Source of the DNA: Brachypodium distachyon
Taxonomy: Eukaryota > Streptophyta > Magnoliopsida > Poales > Poaceae
Length of the DNA: 64,000 nucleotides
Direction of reading: 5' to 3'
Assembly: GCF_000005505.3 (NCBI RefSeq)
Contig: NC_016133.3
Location: 52,913,237-52,977,236, forward strand
Part shown: positions 11,750-23,547 of the stretch, one piece after another
How positions within the stretch are numbered: the first letter of the stretch is position 1
Layout of the letters: each line of letters begins with the position of its first letter
Notes under the pieces: model-generated
The model's database searches: none
Told to the model about the DNA's origin: nothing
What the model saw: only the letters and a program-made list of their open reading frames with translations
Made by a program: the position numbers and the translations under genes

Positions 11750-12766
11750 GCCGTGACAACTCGGTCCGCTGCGCCCGATAAATGCTCGACGTTGATCGGT
11801 GGCCGATGGCAGGCAGGCATCGACGTCAAGGGCGGCCGCTTTCCGGGACAAATGGCGGGTCTTTCAAGTTAGGCGGCGTCGCACGGCACGGCATTGGCAC
11901 GGCTCGGCTGGGCTATCCTGCACGCCGGGTGGACGAAACCAAGTCGTCCATGCGTCCCATGACTCATCATCCCCTCTAGAAGATGCCTTACCGGGCCTCG
12001 ATCCAGCACGGCCCGTATCACGCGCGTGAAACGGTCCAAGTCCAAGCACGTGCCGGCCTCCACCCGGATCTGCTACATGCACACAGGTAGGCTCACTCGA
12101 GCAGCCGGAGTTTCTTCCGACGGCGGCGGTAATTTCGCCGAGTTACCGTATCAGTTGTAGCCATGTCGCCCCCAGCATCTCCTTGGCGGCGATCGACCGC
12201 ATTAATGGGGGTTCTCTGTTGAACGTCAGAGGGCTGACAACTGCTGCGAGTGATGAATGAATGAACGAACGAACGACGAGCTACTCAACCATACCAGATC
12301 AATCCCGTCCTGCGTAGCTAGCTCTGCAGCATCGGAACACCAAAAACATGATTGCATAATTAGCTACGAGCAGCAATCTTATTTGTATTATTACATGGCT
12401 CGTGCACACCATATGAACACCCCAGCACTACCTCCTGCAGGTCCTTACTTGCTCCACATTTCTGAGACATCTACCATATGGGGGGTATAAATACAAGGTT
12501 GCAAAGCAGCTAGTACTAGTGAAGTACGATTTGACGGAGTACTACTAACTAACTGAACTGTAACTAAAACTTGAAACTGAAAGTAACACGGTATGGTATA
12601 ATGTGCTTACAGCTCATGCCGCACTCCGGCATTACTCCGGCCGGCCGACCTCCGCGCTTGGAAGCACAGGGCTTGTTCTGGGCGGCGCAGTTATTTCCCT
12701 CTTGTCTATGTCATGTAGTACCACTACTATACAGTATGCTACAGAGCTGACCTTTTCTAGCTGAAG

Positions 12767-13822
12767 CTAGAACTCGACGATGAGGCTGCCGAACGGCGAC
12801 CGGTGCGGGATGCCCTTGCGGCGCTTATTGCCGGCGCGGTAGCTGCTGCTGGTGGTGGGCGGCGGGGTCGACGGCGTGAAGCTCTGCACCACGCTGCTCC
12901 TGTCGCTGCTGCTGCTGCTGCTCGAGCCGTCCGAGTAAGACCGCGCGTCCTTGAGCGCCGCCGCTCTTTTCTTCTTCTTCTTCTTACTCTCAACGCCGCC
13001 GCCGTGCTTCTTCCTCGGCCGGTAGCCGCCGGACGTGCCTGCAATCTGCGGAGCAGAAAACGCCGCGCTGGTTTACAAACTTGCAATGCACGAGACTGAG
13101 GACTGAGGAGAGCTTGATGGATTGGTGAATGGTGATGTGGGAACTAGTTCCAGGTGTACAGTACATACTTTGCATCCGAGGGAGCAGAAGCGGAAGGAGT
13201 CTAGGAGGCTGCGGTCGCAGACCTCGCAGGTGTTGGTGACCCCCTTGCCGGGCCTCGGCTGCGGCCGCTCGTTGAGGAACACCACGCGCGCGCTGTTGAT
13301 GATGTACGTCTGCACGCCGGCGATGTCCAGCACCTTCTGAATCTCCGACACCCGGATCACGTCGTGGTACGACGACCTCCGTATCTGCCCCAAGCGCACA
13401 CGCATCATCAGGAACCGATTGGACAGGAAATTCAGGAAGATTACATGGAACTTTCCCTTCCCGGCATTGGGGAACGCAGAGGTACGGCACTGACCTGGAT
13501 GGCGTGGTGGTCGCGGTGGTGGGCGAGGCAGAGGGAGCAGAGCGCGCCGTTGATGCAGTCGAGGCAGTACATGTTGCACTCGCTCTTGTGGGCTTCGGCG
13601 TGGACCCTGCATTGCACGAAGAAGCTTGTCGCCAGCAGCGGCTTCAGCCACGGCGGCCACCGCTGGTTGTCCTCCGCCTCGTCCTCGCACTCTGCTCCTC
13701 CCTGCACGCGAACCATACCACACACACCCAGCATTCAATCCGGCTGCTACCATTCGAACTACCAATCGAGAAACAAAGCACAGCAGCAGACATTAAAAAT
13801 AATGAATCAGCTAGATTACCAT
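12767..13822 (-). CDS. PLATZ zinc-dependent DNA-binding protein
   Basis: Plant A/T-rich-sequence and zinc-binding (PLATZ) protein; family members are plant-specific regulators that bind AT-rich DNA and tend to repress or tune transcription in the nucleus. Model: exons 13820-13822, 13495-13701, 13169-13384 and 12767-13045, giving 234 residues. The Cys/His cluster runs from Cys32 and His35 through Cys43, Cys47, Cys50, Cys56, Cys59, His63 and His66. The second half (about 71-142) holds the conserved block ending [20 protein letters not shown]. The tail ends [17 protein letters not shown], the usual PLATZ C-terminus, after a Ser-rich segment. The acceptor before KIAGTSGG at 13045 was chosen because it restores that tail; the alternative acceptor 6 bases downstream gives a different frame with no family match. 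The first coding exon is only the ATG, spliced straight to GGAECEDE; this start is inferred from the donor GTAATC after ATG. Within PLATZ I cannot assign a specific orthologue. Confidence 0.9.
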
Positions 13823-16800
13823 GGCGCCTCTGCACCTGAAGGCGAGAGGGGATGCGTGGTCTATTGCCATCCCTGGCCGGGGAAACGAGAACAATGTGGA
13901 TGCGAGAGAGAGGAGGGAAAGGAGAAGGCTTTGGAAGAAAGCAGTTTCGCCCGGGGGGGAGGAGAGTGAGGTCTTTGTAGACCGGGGAAAAGTACTGCGT
14001 GCGACGCTGGTGGTAAAGGAAAACAAATGGGGGGGAGGAAGACTCGGCGAGCATTTTGATAGGGAGCTCTCGCGGGCGGTCTCGCTCGTTCTTATCGACT
14101 CGTCGTGGATCCGGGCAGTCAGTCACGCGACCCGGCAAACATACGTATGACCGGCCGAACTGCAAATGCTATGCAACTCTGAAATCCTCGCGCGGAGTTG
14201 CTCTTTCTGAACCCATCGTTCTCATGGCACAGGTGCGGGCTGCAACTTGCGGTCCGGCGCGATCAATCCTCTCTAAACACGGCGCACTACGACTTTGCAA
14301 AGCCGTTGAAGGACCCACGCCTTGAGTGCAAGCATGCAGTACAATATTTTTCGCTTTGGAATTACTAGCACTTGCGGCATCGATGCATATCTTAAAATAA
14401 TATAATCCATTGCATTTTAGCCTCAGACATCCCAGCTCCCAGGCATATAGAAGGCGGAGCACAATCAGCTAGCAAGCGCGCACGTTTTCTCCTCCAAAGT
14501 GCACAAAGGGGACAAAAGTTACCACTAACGACGCCATTGCCTCACCTAATGTGTCACCCATTGGCCAGTCCCGCACCATTCTTCTCCCAGGCAAGTGGAT
14601 CGAGAAGGATCGGATGCATGCTTACCGGTGCCTATAGGACCTCCTGCCATATATACAACCATATCTTTTGGGGTTGGGGAGATGCTCCGCGTTCTGGAAG
14701 CAGGAGTCTTGAGTTGAGCCTTTTCCCCAGTGCCCGAAACTTGTTTTTCTGGCCTCGACGCGTGGTCTCGACCGGCGGTGGAGCAACCCATCCCCCGGAT
14801 TCTCAGCGGTCCGTTTCGCTTGCCGTTTTGTACCTAACCGCGTTGTGTTCTGCCATCACTGAATTCGGCAGGTGATGATACTCCTGCGTATGGTGGTTTG
14901 GTCACCCACTCCTGTAACGTCCCAACTTGTATCTTGCTATCGCCTATTCCCAGCTCCTGATTGGTGGTTTGGTGTTCGTGTGGACATTGATCTGTGCCAA
15001 TGAGGGCAATGGTTCCCGGGCACACGCTCCATGCACTGTGTCTGTGTGTGCTGTCCGTTTTCTTCCTCCCAAGTTTTAAACGTGTCAGTTCCATTGTTGT
15101 GATATAATCGGTACGTAAGATATTGCGACTGATCACTGTCAGGTCACACCAAAAAATAAAAGTGCTAATACACCACATAATAAAGTCAATCTCGCAGCGG
15201 TTATACGTAGCATCATCTCCTTGTAGCCGGTCGTAATCCCTTCGTCGATAGTGACGAACAATTAAGATTTTACAGACCAAATAATAAGCCGATCATCCAA
15301 CGTCATACTCCTACTCCGCATATAAAAAGTAGGTCCCTGGGTCGCTCAAACGAACAAGCCAGCGTTGACAACTTGACATTTTGTTGGAATCATGCTCACC
15401 GAGCTTTCCTTTCGAGTACACTCCATTCTCCTGATTTATTGGAGAGATGGAACAGATTGGCGTTGCCGGAAGCATCACGGCGCTGAATTTCTGATGATTT
15501 TCTGTACCCTGTCGTCCCCTGGTTTACGGATTCGACCTATTTGTAGCACCAAGAATTAAATCGCGTGTAATCTGGCCCCGATGTGCCAATAATTTGGCTC
15601 CATTTTTCCGACCTAACGATAGGCTTCGCCGTTAAATCTAGCTAAGGTGGTTGAATGAATTACTGAATATAGTCCCGTGTTTTCCCTGAACCATTTGGCG
15701 TTTGTGTTACAGTTCATCTCCAACCTCCACCAAGTCTGCAACTCTGCATGTTCAGATCATCCACTGCTATCTGGTTTAAGACTTTAAGAGGGATAGCATA
15801 TTGGCACCGGCAGTTCGGCAGGCACCTCAAAAGCGGGCTCTGGCATAAAGGCTGAAGATTTAAAGCGGTGCGTGCATCGCATTTGCTCACCATACACTTC
15901 GACCGGGTTCGTGTTTCTGATTCCTCCGGCGCTAAGTCATTCCGCAGTCATGTAGAAAAGGAAACCGTATTCTCTCAGTGGCGTACTCTTCTTTGCATCC
16001 TACCCGAAAGATCCTTCCAGAAAGATACGCTTTTCCGGGCTCTTCTGAATACTGACAGGACAGACTCATGGGGTATCAGAAGCTTTATCATGAACTCCAG
16101 GTGCGCATTGCCAGCCAACTTCACCAGAGTTTTATTCTGACTGCAAGTTCGCTCGAAACGCTGCCCTTGCCAGGCTTCCGGTTCATGATTTCATTTTATA
16201 TTAGATCAATGGGATTCTATTCTGTTTCCTGCCAGTTCTGTATAACACAAGCGTGTGCAGTGCAATCACGTATAATTAAGCAAGGTCCATAGAACTCTTC
16301 CTTCTCCAAACTTAAACTAAACAATCAAGGATTTGGTAGCCATTGCGTGCTGCTATGCATTCCGTGGCGGCGGCCAAGCAAGGCGGGAACGGTCGCTGCG
16401 GACGACAAAATCGCCGTATTGTTTAAGCGGCTGAATTCTGTGTGTTTCTGCAGACTGATTAGTACAGTACAGTATTTTTAGTGCTAAGTCGTCATCCCAG
16501 TGTCGCCCGTCGCAATGCGCCTTCAGCCAGGAGGAAAGAACCTGAAGTTGGTGTACTACGTTTTTTTATACCTCCCCCGGCGGCTGCTGTAGATCGCCGA
16601 GACTGACGCATGGATAGATAAACGAACCGGAACAAGGCGACGGCATGACTGATTGCTACAGAAATATCTATTCTAACATGGGCTCTTTGCCGGCTTGACA
16701 CGTAGGTGTTGGGTTTGGCCCTCGTCCTGGGAATGTCTCGTGTTCTTTCCCAATTCTTTCGTTTTCCTCTGGAAAAGGTATACAGGGCGTGGCGTGGATC

Positions 16801-17091
16801 GTGCGTGGCGGATTTTAGCAGAGCTGACACGGCGGCGCACACACAAGGCACGAGCTGTAGCCATGATTCATGCACTCGCAGCCTGAAATAATGCCGAGGG
16901 CGACGAAAATGGAGACGAGCAGCACGCGTCCTTCAGCACCACTTTAACAGTATTCACTTTTGATCGTTGGGGGCTAAGAAAACGTCTTCAGCAGGATTTT
17001 TATTGGACGTCATCGCTTCGCCGTCTCCATGCCGTCACTCCACGCCCCTCCGGCCGTACCGGCACCCCCGCTTCTCTGCCTCGCGCTCATA

Positions 17092-17682
17092 GGGTACGTT
17101 TGGTTTACAGCCAAAGCGAACCTTACCAAATAATTGGCGTGCCCATGCCATTCGGCGGTCGTTTGCTTGGGGACCGATAATTTGGCTCGCCCACGTCCGC
17201 CCTGCTTCCCCTGTGTTATTCTCGCCAACTCCTGGGCGAGCTAAGGGCGCGTGAATGCTTCGCCAAAAACTTGGCACGATCGTTTCCTCGATGGGCCCTA
17301 CTCGCTGGTGTAAAGAAGGCCCATTAATCATCTAGACAAACGTTGACGAGAGCCACATGCGACCAGACTGGATGCATAAATGGGCATTAGAATCAATTAA
17401 GTGTCAATCTAGGTGTAAACGTGCGCACGGCTAAAAAGAGGGACGTGTAATAATCATGTTTACTCCACTAAAAAATACTAATGATCCTATTTAGCACATC
17501 CAGTAGAAGCGCGACTAACTTAAAAGAAAACCAAACACACACGGGACCGTTTTGCCAAAAATTTGGCAACTGCAATGGTCATGATCCAAACAACTGCAGC
17601 GCACCAATATTTTGGTCGTGCCCTGATATTAGTCGTGCCAAATATTTGGCCGGGCAGGTTGGGGCGTAAAGCAAACGGACCC
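17092..17682. mobile_element. Non-autonomous TIR DNA transposon (~591 bp)
   Basis: The left end GGGTACGTTTGGTTTAC and right end GTAAAGCAAACGGACCC are inverted repeats (14 of 17 positions agree when the right end is complemented). The trinucleotide ATA flanks both sides (17089-17091, 17683-17685), a plausible 3-bp target duplication. Subterminal motifs built on CCAAATATTTGGC recur inside in both orientations. No transposase frame is present. The termini resemble grass PIF/Harbinger or Tourist-like elements, but superfamily assignment is uncertain. Confidence 0.7.
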
Positions 17683-20600
17683 ATAGTCTCGGACGCATCC
17701 GCATCCGTCCCTCCCTATCGCCACCCTTGGCCGCCCCGCCCCCCGGCGTCAGCCGACCACCTCGAGGAGGAAAAAAAATTGACTCGCTTACATATTGGCC
17801 TCATAACTCGGTTTAAAAGAAATAATAAAAATGGCTTGTTGAATAGGGGGCTTCCGAACCTACTTATATTTTTTGGAACCCTAAAAATTGAGCGCAACCC
17901 ATTTATGTCTTTTAGTAGGGTTTTTTTAGGGGCCATTGTTGCAGATGCTCTTACGGTTCATTCTATGTAAAAGGATGCAAAACAACTATTTACCCTTTAT
18001 GTAACTTGTTGGAGTCGGCTCATTTAATTCGAAGTTTTTTAGTCGACTCTACATATTTGTTAATATTTAATTTGGAGGGTTTGACTTTCTATGTCTCTCT
18101 TATTCGTATCACAAATTTTCAAATAAGGATCTGCCAAGGGCTTCATTGGATCACATTAATCTGAAACACAATAATCTAAAAAAATCTAGGATTGAAATAC
18201 CATGGATATGATACTACATGAATAAAAAAGTTTGAAATAAGTGCTTGGATGCTACATAGGAAAAACACATGAAATTTGAGATTAGATGATGATTAATTGG
18301 AGTAAAAGAGGAGAGATATGGGGAGAACATGCATTCAAATCTCAAAGGGAAATCTCCATGAGGTCAGACCTCATGATGAAAAAGGATTACTTATAGTAGT
18401 TGCTAAAGGTTCAATTCGTCTGGTACAGTCTTTGTATATATAGTTATATACGAGAATCAATATGACCTGCTAGAGTCCGCTAACGATTACTGATCAAGAA
18501 AGTGTTTTCGGACATGGCCACATATATTTCAACCTGTAGGGTCACGCACTTAACTGAAGAAAGAAGAGTGAAGGTGAGAAGAGGAAAAAGACTGGACGTG
18601 AGAGGGAAAATTGTGTTGTAAGGAGTTTGGGAGGCCCCTCAGCTAATTGGGTGAAAGGTCCATTAGTGGGAGGGGCGCCCGCGTCCCCTAACCTCCTTTC
18701 CCTCAAACCGCTGCTCCCTTAGGGTGCCCCTCTCCGTAGATTGGATCCGCAAGGTGATTTTCTTCCACAACAGTTATTATTCGGAGGTGCTTGCATCACT
18801 CTGATCTGTAAGTTCTCGATCTTGTATGTGGATATCTCAGAGACGCGACATACCGTTGTTGTGCGAGGACGATCTGCCAAAGGAGGCAGGTTGATGGGTA
18901 GGACTATGCTTGGAGATGGTATATAACGACTCTTGTTCCACTACCGTCAATGTTTAATTGGTATAATTTCATAATCCATGACCTACATGTTGCTATTTTT
19001 TTTGAGTTTGCACGTATCAAAAATAAAACCGATTTGCAATATCGTAGCTACCACGTTACCTTACGATTGCAACCCACGCTCTGTGCCAATAACAATTCAC
19101 CATATAGAGCTGATGCTTCGGCGGAAATGACACGAGACACTCTACGCAAAAAAAAAGGAAGAAGAGGAAATGACACGAGACACTAGATCAGAAATGATGC
19201 CATAAAAAATTGGCTTTTGCCCGCTTGCATACAAAAAACATTTTTTTTTCTTTTTTTTTTGACGAAAAAGCACAGCGTGCTCTTTATGTATCAAAGGAGG
19301 AAGACCGAGGTCGACCACGGAAGAAAAATACAGAGTTCACAAAAGAAACTGAAGCAAAAGAAAGGAGAAACAGAAAAACATAGAAAGCAAACTCAAAACT
19401 CAAGGGAGGTCATCGGGTCCAGAAAGAAAGCAAACTCAAAACTCAAAAACATAGAAAACATTCTTTCTTTTTGTTATAGGAAGCAGGCATATTGGTGAGA
19501 AGCACAAAAGGGCCTGATATAAATCACGCAGGGTCGAGCTTCAGTGGGCTGCTGGGCTTAGAAATATCGCCACATTCTGGTATTATTGCGATAGAGCTAC
19601 AGTATTAGCCTATCCACGTTACACAACAAAGCTGGTAGGGCTGAGAGACCTCTAGGCCTTATCACTGAGATACCTCTGGGCCTTATCACTGGAATTGAAA
19701 TTTTCAGTGTGGGTTGCCGCTATGTGCATTGTTCCAACTCTCGGCCTTGTCGCTGGAATTGACATGCTCAGCGTGCGCTGTACAGAAATTAACTTTTTGT
19801 CGGTCCCGTTTGGATCGACCATGGATGAACCAAACGCATCGATCCCCTCAGTCCACGAAATTTACAGGAAGGAAATGAAGGTCGAATTCGTGAATGTTCT
19901 CCACGGAATTGCATGGGGCAAATTCTGAGTTTAGTTTTTAAGACAACCCAAAAGTTTACATCTCGCATTGACGCATTGTACCTATTCGCTCCTTTCTCCA
20001 GTTCGGTTCGTGGTTTTCAAAATGAAAATTATTGAAATCAAAGTGCTTCTGAACGGGATGTAAAATAAAGTGCTTCTGAACGGTATAGCACTCCAGTTGT
20101 TTATCTCGAGTCCCTTTTAGTAGCACTCCCTATCTTTAAAACAACACCTGTTCCTGCTCTCCAAAAGGAAGTGTCATTTAACACAATAAGTCAATACTCA
20201 TAAAATTCTGCCATCACGCTGCAGATGATGATCTTCGTCGGTGCCATTATACTGCTTTGCCAATCTAGGACAAGGTTCTCCTTCTCCAATCTCCTTCGCT
20301 AAATAGCATACACCCACACCTCATCAATTTTGAGCAGTTGCATTGAACCCGTGCAGAGAGCACGGTGTCACTGTGACGCTTCCCATGATTCAAGCTGCTT
20401 TTGAATCCTGGATACTGCATGGGCTAGCTTCCGTTTATTCATGGGATCCACCGCTAAAACTAGCGTGCTTTTCAGTTATTCATTCTTTACCATTGGTAAT
20501 TGGGACGTTTTGAGTCGGTGATCCTCTAATTCTTGTAGAGTATAACCATCCGAACTGTGAACTCTGGAGTCAATGTATGTCTGTTTAAAGTCGAAAGAGA

Positions 20601-21425
20601 AGTCGATTTACGCGATGAGCACCGTTTTGGACAGGCAGCTTCAGGTACGTGGAGTATTGTTCTACACTACGTTCAGAACCAGCAACCATTAAATGCTCGT
20701 CGACGTCAGGAGCCTCGGGCGACGGCAGAAACAACAAACCAAGTTTCTCTTTCAGATTTCCCGTGACACGATGCTTTCTGCCGTCCGATCGTGTCGGGCT
20801 CTCCGGATAACATGATCTAAAGCTTACCTTTACGAACGCTGACAGGTGTTGTCCAATCGGCACCTACTCGAGCAGTGCATGCAGGACACCCGGCGGACGG
20901 TTTGTTAACCGGCTAAATTTAACCTAGCAAACCTGCTCCATCCGAGCTACCAGCAGTAGCATTAGCTTTTTACGCGGGCGCAGGAACGTGACAGGGAGAT
21001 CACGACATCCATCGCTCGAGCAGCAACTGCAGCAGCCGCAGGCACCAAGGGAACCGGGAATTGGACGAGCCGCGATCCCCCGTCGCCGTCCCGGGGATAT
21101 TTGACGCCGACCGCGCGCTTGGAGTTGGACGTTACGCCGTCTCGCCAACTGGATATATATATAGCAGGGGCCGCCTGCCATGTGCCGTGCGGTGCAGGCG
21201 CGCGCGCGCGCACGTATACCTACCGATGGGGCGGGGGGGACGGGGGCCGTGCTCGTGCCGCTGCTGCCGCGGCGCGCCAGCTCGGGCAAAGGGGCCGGGG
21301 TTTTGCTACTGCTACGTGCTGGCACTTCCTGCCACATCTGTTGGTTCGTGGCCAGGATTTCTCTAGGAAGAAGGAAATCGACAGGCACACCACTATTTCT
21401 ACCAATTTTATTTAAGCGGAACTTA

Positions 21426-21549
21426 CTGCTCCCTCCGTCGCATATCAATTGACTTTCTGTTACATGTATCTTCTAAACGCTTTTTAGGTATAAATACATT
21501 CATATTTGGATAAATTTGGGTCACTTGCTTAGTATGTGACCAAGGGAGC
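21426..21549. mobile_element. Degenerate Stowaway-type MITE
   Basis: Left CTGCTCCCTCCGTCGCATAT is matched at the right by ATGTGACCAAGGGAGCAG. The inside carries the family motifs TTACATGTAT and ATATTTGGATAAATTTGGG. The exact ends are ambiguous. Confidence 0.65.
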
Positions 21550-22921
21550 AGACGAGTAGTATTGTAGGGCTAAATATTTCAAGTTCATTGTGTCTTTTCC
21601 TTTTTTCTTACGAAAGTTCGTAATGTCATCCCCGCAAATGCTGTGTTAGTATAGCTGTATAGGGGACAGGATAGTAGGACTGGACCGGGTCGAGATGTTT
21701 ATACAAACCTCTTTCGAGACAGATGCACAGGGAATCTCGGAAGTCTAGGAAATTGTGTGATCTCCTTCTTGCCGACACGTTTGGTGACTGTAGACGCGGA
21801 TCTGGAATATGATTGAGATTGACATTGGTCGGTCTCTTTCAACGCAATTCGATCGGATGGGCGGGGGCAAAGATCCAATAACGAAGAACGCGGTTGGAGG
21901 TGATATGAGAACTAAGAAGGTTCTGCACGTATCATTTCAATGAGCGGAGAACTGTATACTGTAACTGATTAACGAACGCATGGCCTTCGTTTACGAATCG
22001 CCTCAAATCTGCAGTAGCCTGAGCCTGTACGGCGCAACTGCCCCCCGTCAAATCGCAATTTGGACTACTCCCTTGGCAACAAAATGGCCGCCGGCCTAAT
22101 ATTTTGACCTACCGGGCGCCCAAAGCCCCAACTTAAGAGACAGCGCGACTGCTGTGTGCCCCGGAGACACATGCGACACAATTTGTCAACCACACGTGCA
22201 AACACAAACCCTGGACTATACGGCGCACGTACCAGGAGGAGCAAATACTCTGAAGCGTGCGTCTGAAATAGACACGGATACCTACGATTTCGACGACTAC
22301 GAGCCAGATCTGCGAGGATGGATCACTCGTCCATCTGCGGTCCACGCGGGCAGCATAATTAAACGGAAAGAAAAGAACAGCCGTCTCGGTCACATCGTCA
22401 GAAACAGACATGTGGGTCCCAGGAAAGTGACCCAGGCACGGCTCATTCCCGGCCCGCACGTGCGGGGGCAGCCTTATCTTTCGAGCCCAAACGGGATCTT
22501 CTGCAACCCGTAAAAATAGTTGCTCCGAACTGTGTCTTGCCGTTGCGTACTGGACAGATATCTGTGGCCTGGCCCCAGATTTGTGCTACTCGTATAGAAA
22601 AACTGAATTCAAGCTATATACCCAACGGCTACGGAAAACGAAAGAGGTTCCAGCGTCTAGCCGTTCTGGACGATCTAATTCTAAACTTGAGAAATCCTCG
22701 GGCGGTTTTTAGCTGTTGCTCATCTGTCGCAGAAGATCCAGCAGAAACCACTGCGGAGCTGTACCAATGGCACTCTCGTGATAACCATGAAACTATCTGC
22801 CTTCTTTACTTACCCCCGAAACCACACGCCGTTAAAGCCCCTTTAGTACACTCCGGCGCGCCCTACCCTCTGCCTTTCTACAGCGACGGCGTGAGTTCGT
22901 AACGCATCCTTCCCATCACTC

Positions 22922-22947
22922 AGAGAGAGAGAAAGAGAGAGAGAGAG
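22922..22947 (+). repeat. GA-repeat in the putative 5' leader
   Basis: A nearly perfect GA dinucleotide repeat ending about 20 bases before the ATG of the Cys-rich protein gene. CT/GA-rich leaders are common in plant mRNAs near the transcription start. This is read directly from sequence; any regulatory role is inferred. Confidence 0.8.
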
Positions 22948-22968
22948 CAACCGCACGGAGCGGCTGAG

Positions 22969-23547
22969 ATGAAGGCGGAGAAGGCAGCGGTGGCCGTCGG
23001 CGGCGTCGGCGACGAGTGGCGGTGCCGGAAGCACCCCGCGGCGAGATCCGGCGGCGGGGTGTGCCCGTACTGCCTCCGAGACCGGCTGCTCCGCCTCTGC
23101 CCCAACTGCGCGCGCGTGCGCCCCTGCCCCTGCACGTGCGCCGGCTCCCCTTCCTCCTCGTCCTCGGCTGCGTCCGGCGAGACCGTCGGCCGGGTCCACA
23201 GCCTCATCGAGCGGGAGCACCGAATGGCCCGGTCGCGGTCCGTCGCTGCGTCGTCCTCCGCCGCGATGGCCTCCGTCGCCGCATCCGGCGTCGGCGGGAG
23301 GCGGAAGGCGAGGATTTGGGGGTGGACGCCCTTCTGGAAGTCCGCGGCCAAGGAAGGGGAGGAGGACGAGGAGGAGAAGCTGGGGCTGGCGAGGTCGAGC
23401 TCTGTGTCCGCGACGGCCGTGGAGGCGAAGACGGTAGCAGCGAAAGCCGCGGCGGCGAAGGCACGGTGGGGCGGCTGGCACTTCCCGAGCCCAATGAAGG
23501 CGTTCAGGCACCGGAGATCGTCGGCGAGCATGCCGGAGCGGGGGTGA
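22969..23547 (+). CDS. Uncharacterised Cys-rich plant protein (192 aa), single exon
   Basis: I do not recognise a named family. The N-terminal third (about residues 19-60) holds a compact pattern CRKHP, CPYCLRDRLLRLCPNC, then CPCTC, which looks like a small metal-binding module. It resembles the N-terminal Cys/His motif (CxxHP...CxxCLxxRL) seen in OCTOPUS/DUF740-like plant proteins, which this protein is far too short to be. The middle is Ser-rich, followed by acidic (EGEEDEEEK) and Ala-rich segments. The C-terminus is basic and carries WGGWHFPSPMKAFRHRRSS. No signal peptide or membrane segment is apparent. High GC and the G/C bias at third positions fit a real monocot exon. The start is the first ATG after a GA-rich leader; the frame closes with TGA at 23545. 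Both strands are open here because of GC bias; the plus frame is preferred for its ordered Cys motif. Confidence 0.75.
   Translation: MKAEKAAVAVGGVGDEWRCRKHPAARSGGGVCPYCLRDRLLRLCPNCARVRPCPCTCAGSPSSSSSAASGETVGRVHSLIEREHRMARSRSVAASSSAAMASVAASGVGGRRKARIWGWTPFWKSAAKEGEEDEEEKLGLARSSSVSATAVEAKTVAAKAAAAKARWGGWHFPSPMKAFRHRRSSASMPERG

Larger units (their letters stand above)
8499..12766. other. Intergenic region: MITEs, then GC-rich block upstream of nothing recognisable
   Basis: 8.5-10.8 kb is AT-rich and holds three Stowaway-type MITEs, listed separately. 10.84-12.2 kb is GC-richer and open in several frames on both strands (longest 10841-11872 plus, 343 codons), but the translations are low-complexity and match no family I know. 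A long G tract lies at 11728-11749. 12.2-12.77 kb is probably the 3' region of the PLATZ gene. Confidence 0.4.
13823..22900. other. Long intergenic region without a supported gene
   Basis: 13.82-14.1 kb is likely the PLATZ promoter and 5' leader. The rest has scattered GC-rich open frames (for example 20924-21448 minus, 21061-21452 plus, 22154-22513 plus) of unusual composition and no recognisable domains. A TIR element lies at 17092-17682 and a degenerate MITE near 21426-21549. Around 21189-21212 is an alternating CG-rich tract. 18.1-20.5 kb is AT-rich and featureless to me. Confidence 0.4.

Noticed and set aside
10841..11872. 343-codon plus-strand open frame with overlapping frames on both strands
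   Set aside because: Composition is irregular, several frames are open at once, it lies in GC-rich sequence and I recognise no domain or homologue.
12757..13086. Alternative 3' frame of the PLATZ gene (Arg/Ala-rich, 109 codons)
   Set aside because: It needs the acceptor 6 bases further downstream and loses the conserved [17 protein letters not shown] tail.
20924..21452. Overlapping GC-rich open frames on both strands
   Set aside because: Low-complexity translations rich in Arg, Ala and Cys; no splice or family support.
22843..23531. Minus-strand open frames of 203-222 codons opposite the Cys-rich gene
   Set aside because: Pro/Arg/Ser-rich translations without motifs; the plus frame has an ordered Cys/His pattern and a GA-rich leader.
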